Source of the DNA: Cellvibrionaceae bacterium 1162T.S.0a.05
GTDB taxonomy: Bacteria; Pseudomonadota; Gammaproteobacteria; Pseudomonadales; Cellvibrionaceae
NCBI GenBank assembly: GCA_000964245.1
Contig: LANB01000001.1
Coordinates: 3,413,501-3,477,500, forward strand
DNA length: 64,000 bases
Direction: 5' to 3'
The number at the start of each line of letters is the position of its first letter. Positions within the stretch are counted from its first letter, which is position 1. The notes below the pieces were generated by a model, which did no database searches, was not told the DNA's origin, and saw nothing but the letters and a program-made list of their open reading frames with translations. This document shows positions 63,527 through 64,000 of this stretch, piece by piece. A program made the position numbers and the translations under genes.

Positions 63527-63643
63527 ATGCCAGGATCTACCAAGAATATGCTGGTTATTGCTGCCGTAGCCGCAGTTATAGCCGCTGGGGCCGTTTGGGC
63601 CTCAAATAATGTACAACCTGTGCGCAATGCCATTGGGCGCTAG
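63527..63643 (+). CDS. 38-residue single-pass membrane peptide, probable viral membrane protein
   Basis: A short gene with AAAGGGAAG about 6 bases before ATG 63527 and stop TAG at 63641-63643. The peptide has a hydrophobic helix from residue 8 to about 26 (MLVIAAVAAVIAAGAVWAS) and a short basic end. It lies 8 bases upstream of the capsid gene. PM2 virions contain several similarly small membrane peptides, so a role in a viral inner membrane is likely but unproven. Confidence 0.6.
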   Translation: MPGSTKNMLVIAAVAAVIAAGAVWASNNVQPVRNAIGR

Positions 63644-63651
63644 GGGGTACG

Positions 63652-64000
63652 ATGAGACATACCGAAATCGAATTTGATGCCTTTAATGGATCTTCCGCTA
63701 ACGGCTATAACGGCAAATACAACCTCCAATTGCCAGCCGGGATTACCTATAAGGAAATTACTATACATGGCGAAAATTTAAACAATGACCAGTTGCGCCG
63801 GTTTACCTTGTCTTTAAATGGTGATTCCCTGATTGACGTTTCTGGTTCTGTGTTACGCACCCTTCAGAAGTTCAAGTCTGAAAATATCCGTGATGGCAAA
63901 TGGATTATTCCTTTTTGCTGATTTCAGCATGAGCACCCAGGAAGGCCCGTACCTTGTTTCTCTGGTAACGTTTTCGGGTGAAAATATCGTGCTAGAAATC
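63652..64000 (+). pseudogene. PM2 P2-like double jelly-roll major capsid protein, frameshifted and cut by the window edge
   Basis: The first frame gives 89 residues: MRHTEIEFDAFNG, NGKYNLQLPAGITYKEITIH, NDQLRRFTLSLNGDSLIDV, then WIIPFC and TGA (63919-63921). After skipping one T of the five-T run at 63912-63916, the frame continues to the window end: ADFSMSTQEGPYLVSLVTFS, then GENIVLEI. The combined sequence follows the N-terminal jelly roll of the corticovirus PM2 capsid protein (LPxGxTYxxI, then a Q+ and VxLxG pattern). The frameshift may be a real mutation, a sequence error or recoding. The remaining two thirds lie outside the window. Confidence 0.68.

Noticed and set aside
63912-63921. 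prfB-style programmed +1 frameshift in the capsid gene
   Set aside because: Slippage on TTTTT is possible, but the codon waiting at the slip site is TGC, not a stop, and no Shine-Dalgarno-like stimulator precedes it; mutation or sequence error is simpler.

Overview
The window looks like a chromosome segment of a marine or wood/cellulose-associated gammaproteobacterium close to Cellvibrionaceae. The housekeeping synteny is Pseudomonas-like (tmk-holB-pilZ-tatD; cysB, cysH, thrH; mnmA-hflD-purB-roxA; gloB-methyltransferase-rnhA-dnaQ; gacA-uvrC-pgsA-tRNA). Two lipoproteins carry long polyserine linkers, and there is a very large TonB-dependent receptor; both traits are common in that family. This taxonomic placement is an inference.

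Layout. 1-6.4 kb: DNA replication and nucleotide hygiene (tmk, holB, dimeric dUTPase), pilZ, tatD, malate dehydrogenase, a peroxiredoxin, a short AraC-type regulator and yajC. 6.5-13.6 kb: a PLP-dependent D-cysteine desulfhydrase/ACC-deaminase relative, 5'-nucleotidase, Usp, then a sulfur block (TSUP exporter, CysB, iron-sulfur CysH, a CPKC thioredoxin-like protein), ThrH and a Rieske protein. 13.7-19.2 kb: minus-strand run mnmA-hflD-purB-roxA-GNAT. 19.4-29 kb: a 2-oxoglutarate hydroxylase with a basic tail, a TonB-dependent receptor, and an oligopeptide ABC importer. 29-36.6 kb: HDOD protein, MltD, GloB, methyltransferase, RnhA, DnaQ, and a ZntR-like regulator/metal permease operon with a recognisable MerR-type promoter. 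37-43 kb: LeuB-like dehydrogenase and a citramalate-synthase-like enzyme flanking two secreted proteins. 43.2-47.4 kb: an overlapping operon of diguanylate cyclase, periplasmic solute-binding protein and chemoreceptor, with no transporter permease. 47.5-51.3 kb: AlkB, GacA, UvrC, PgsA.

At 51.3-51.7 kb tRNA-Cys is surrounded by fragments of itself: a direct copy of its anticodon arm upstream, an inverted copy of its variable/T-arm region upstream, and two tandem copies of its 3' end downstream. A divergent sensor kinase/response regulator pair and a 954-residue polyserine lipoprotein follow, then tRNA-Leu(TAA).

From tRNA-Leu (58,091-58,179) to the right edge the sequence is an accessory element. 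It starts with an AbiE-type toxin-antitoxin pair. It continues with the C-terminal remnant of a HerA/FtsK-like packaging ATPase and an AT-rich minus-strand three-gene operon that fits an ABC-three-component (ABC-3C) conflict system with an HNH effector. It ends with a 38-residue membrane peptide and the start of a protein resembling the double jelly-roll major capsid protein P2 of tailless phage PM2. I read this as a corticovirus-like provirus at tRNA-Leu carrying defence cargo inside its structural module. The truncated ATPase and a frameshift in the capsid gene suggest decay. The right end lies outside the window.
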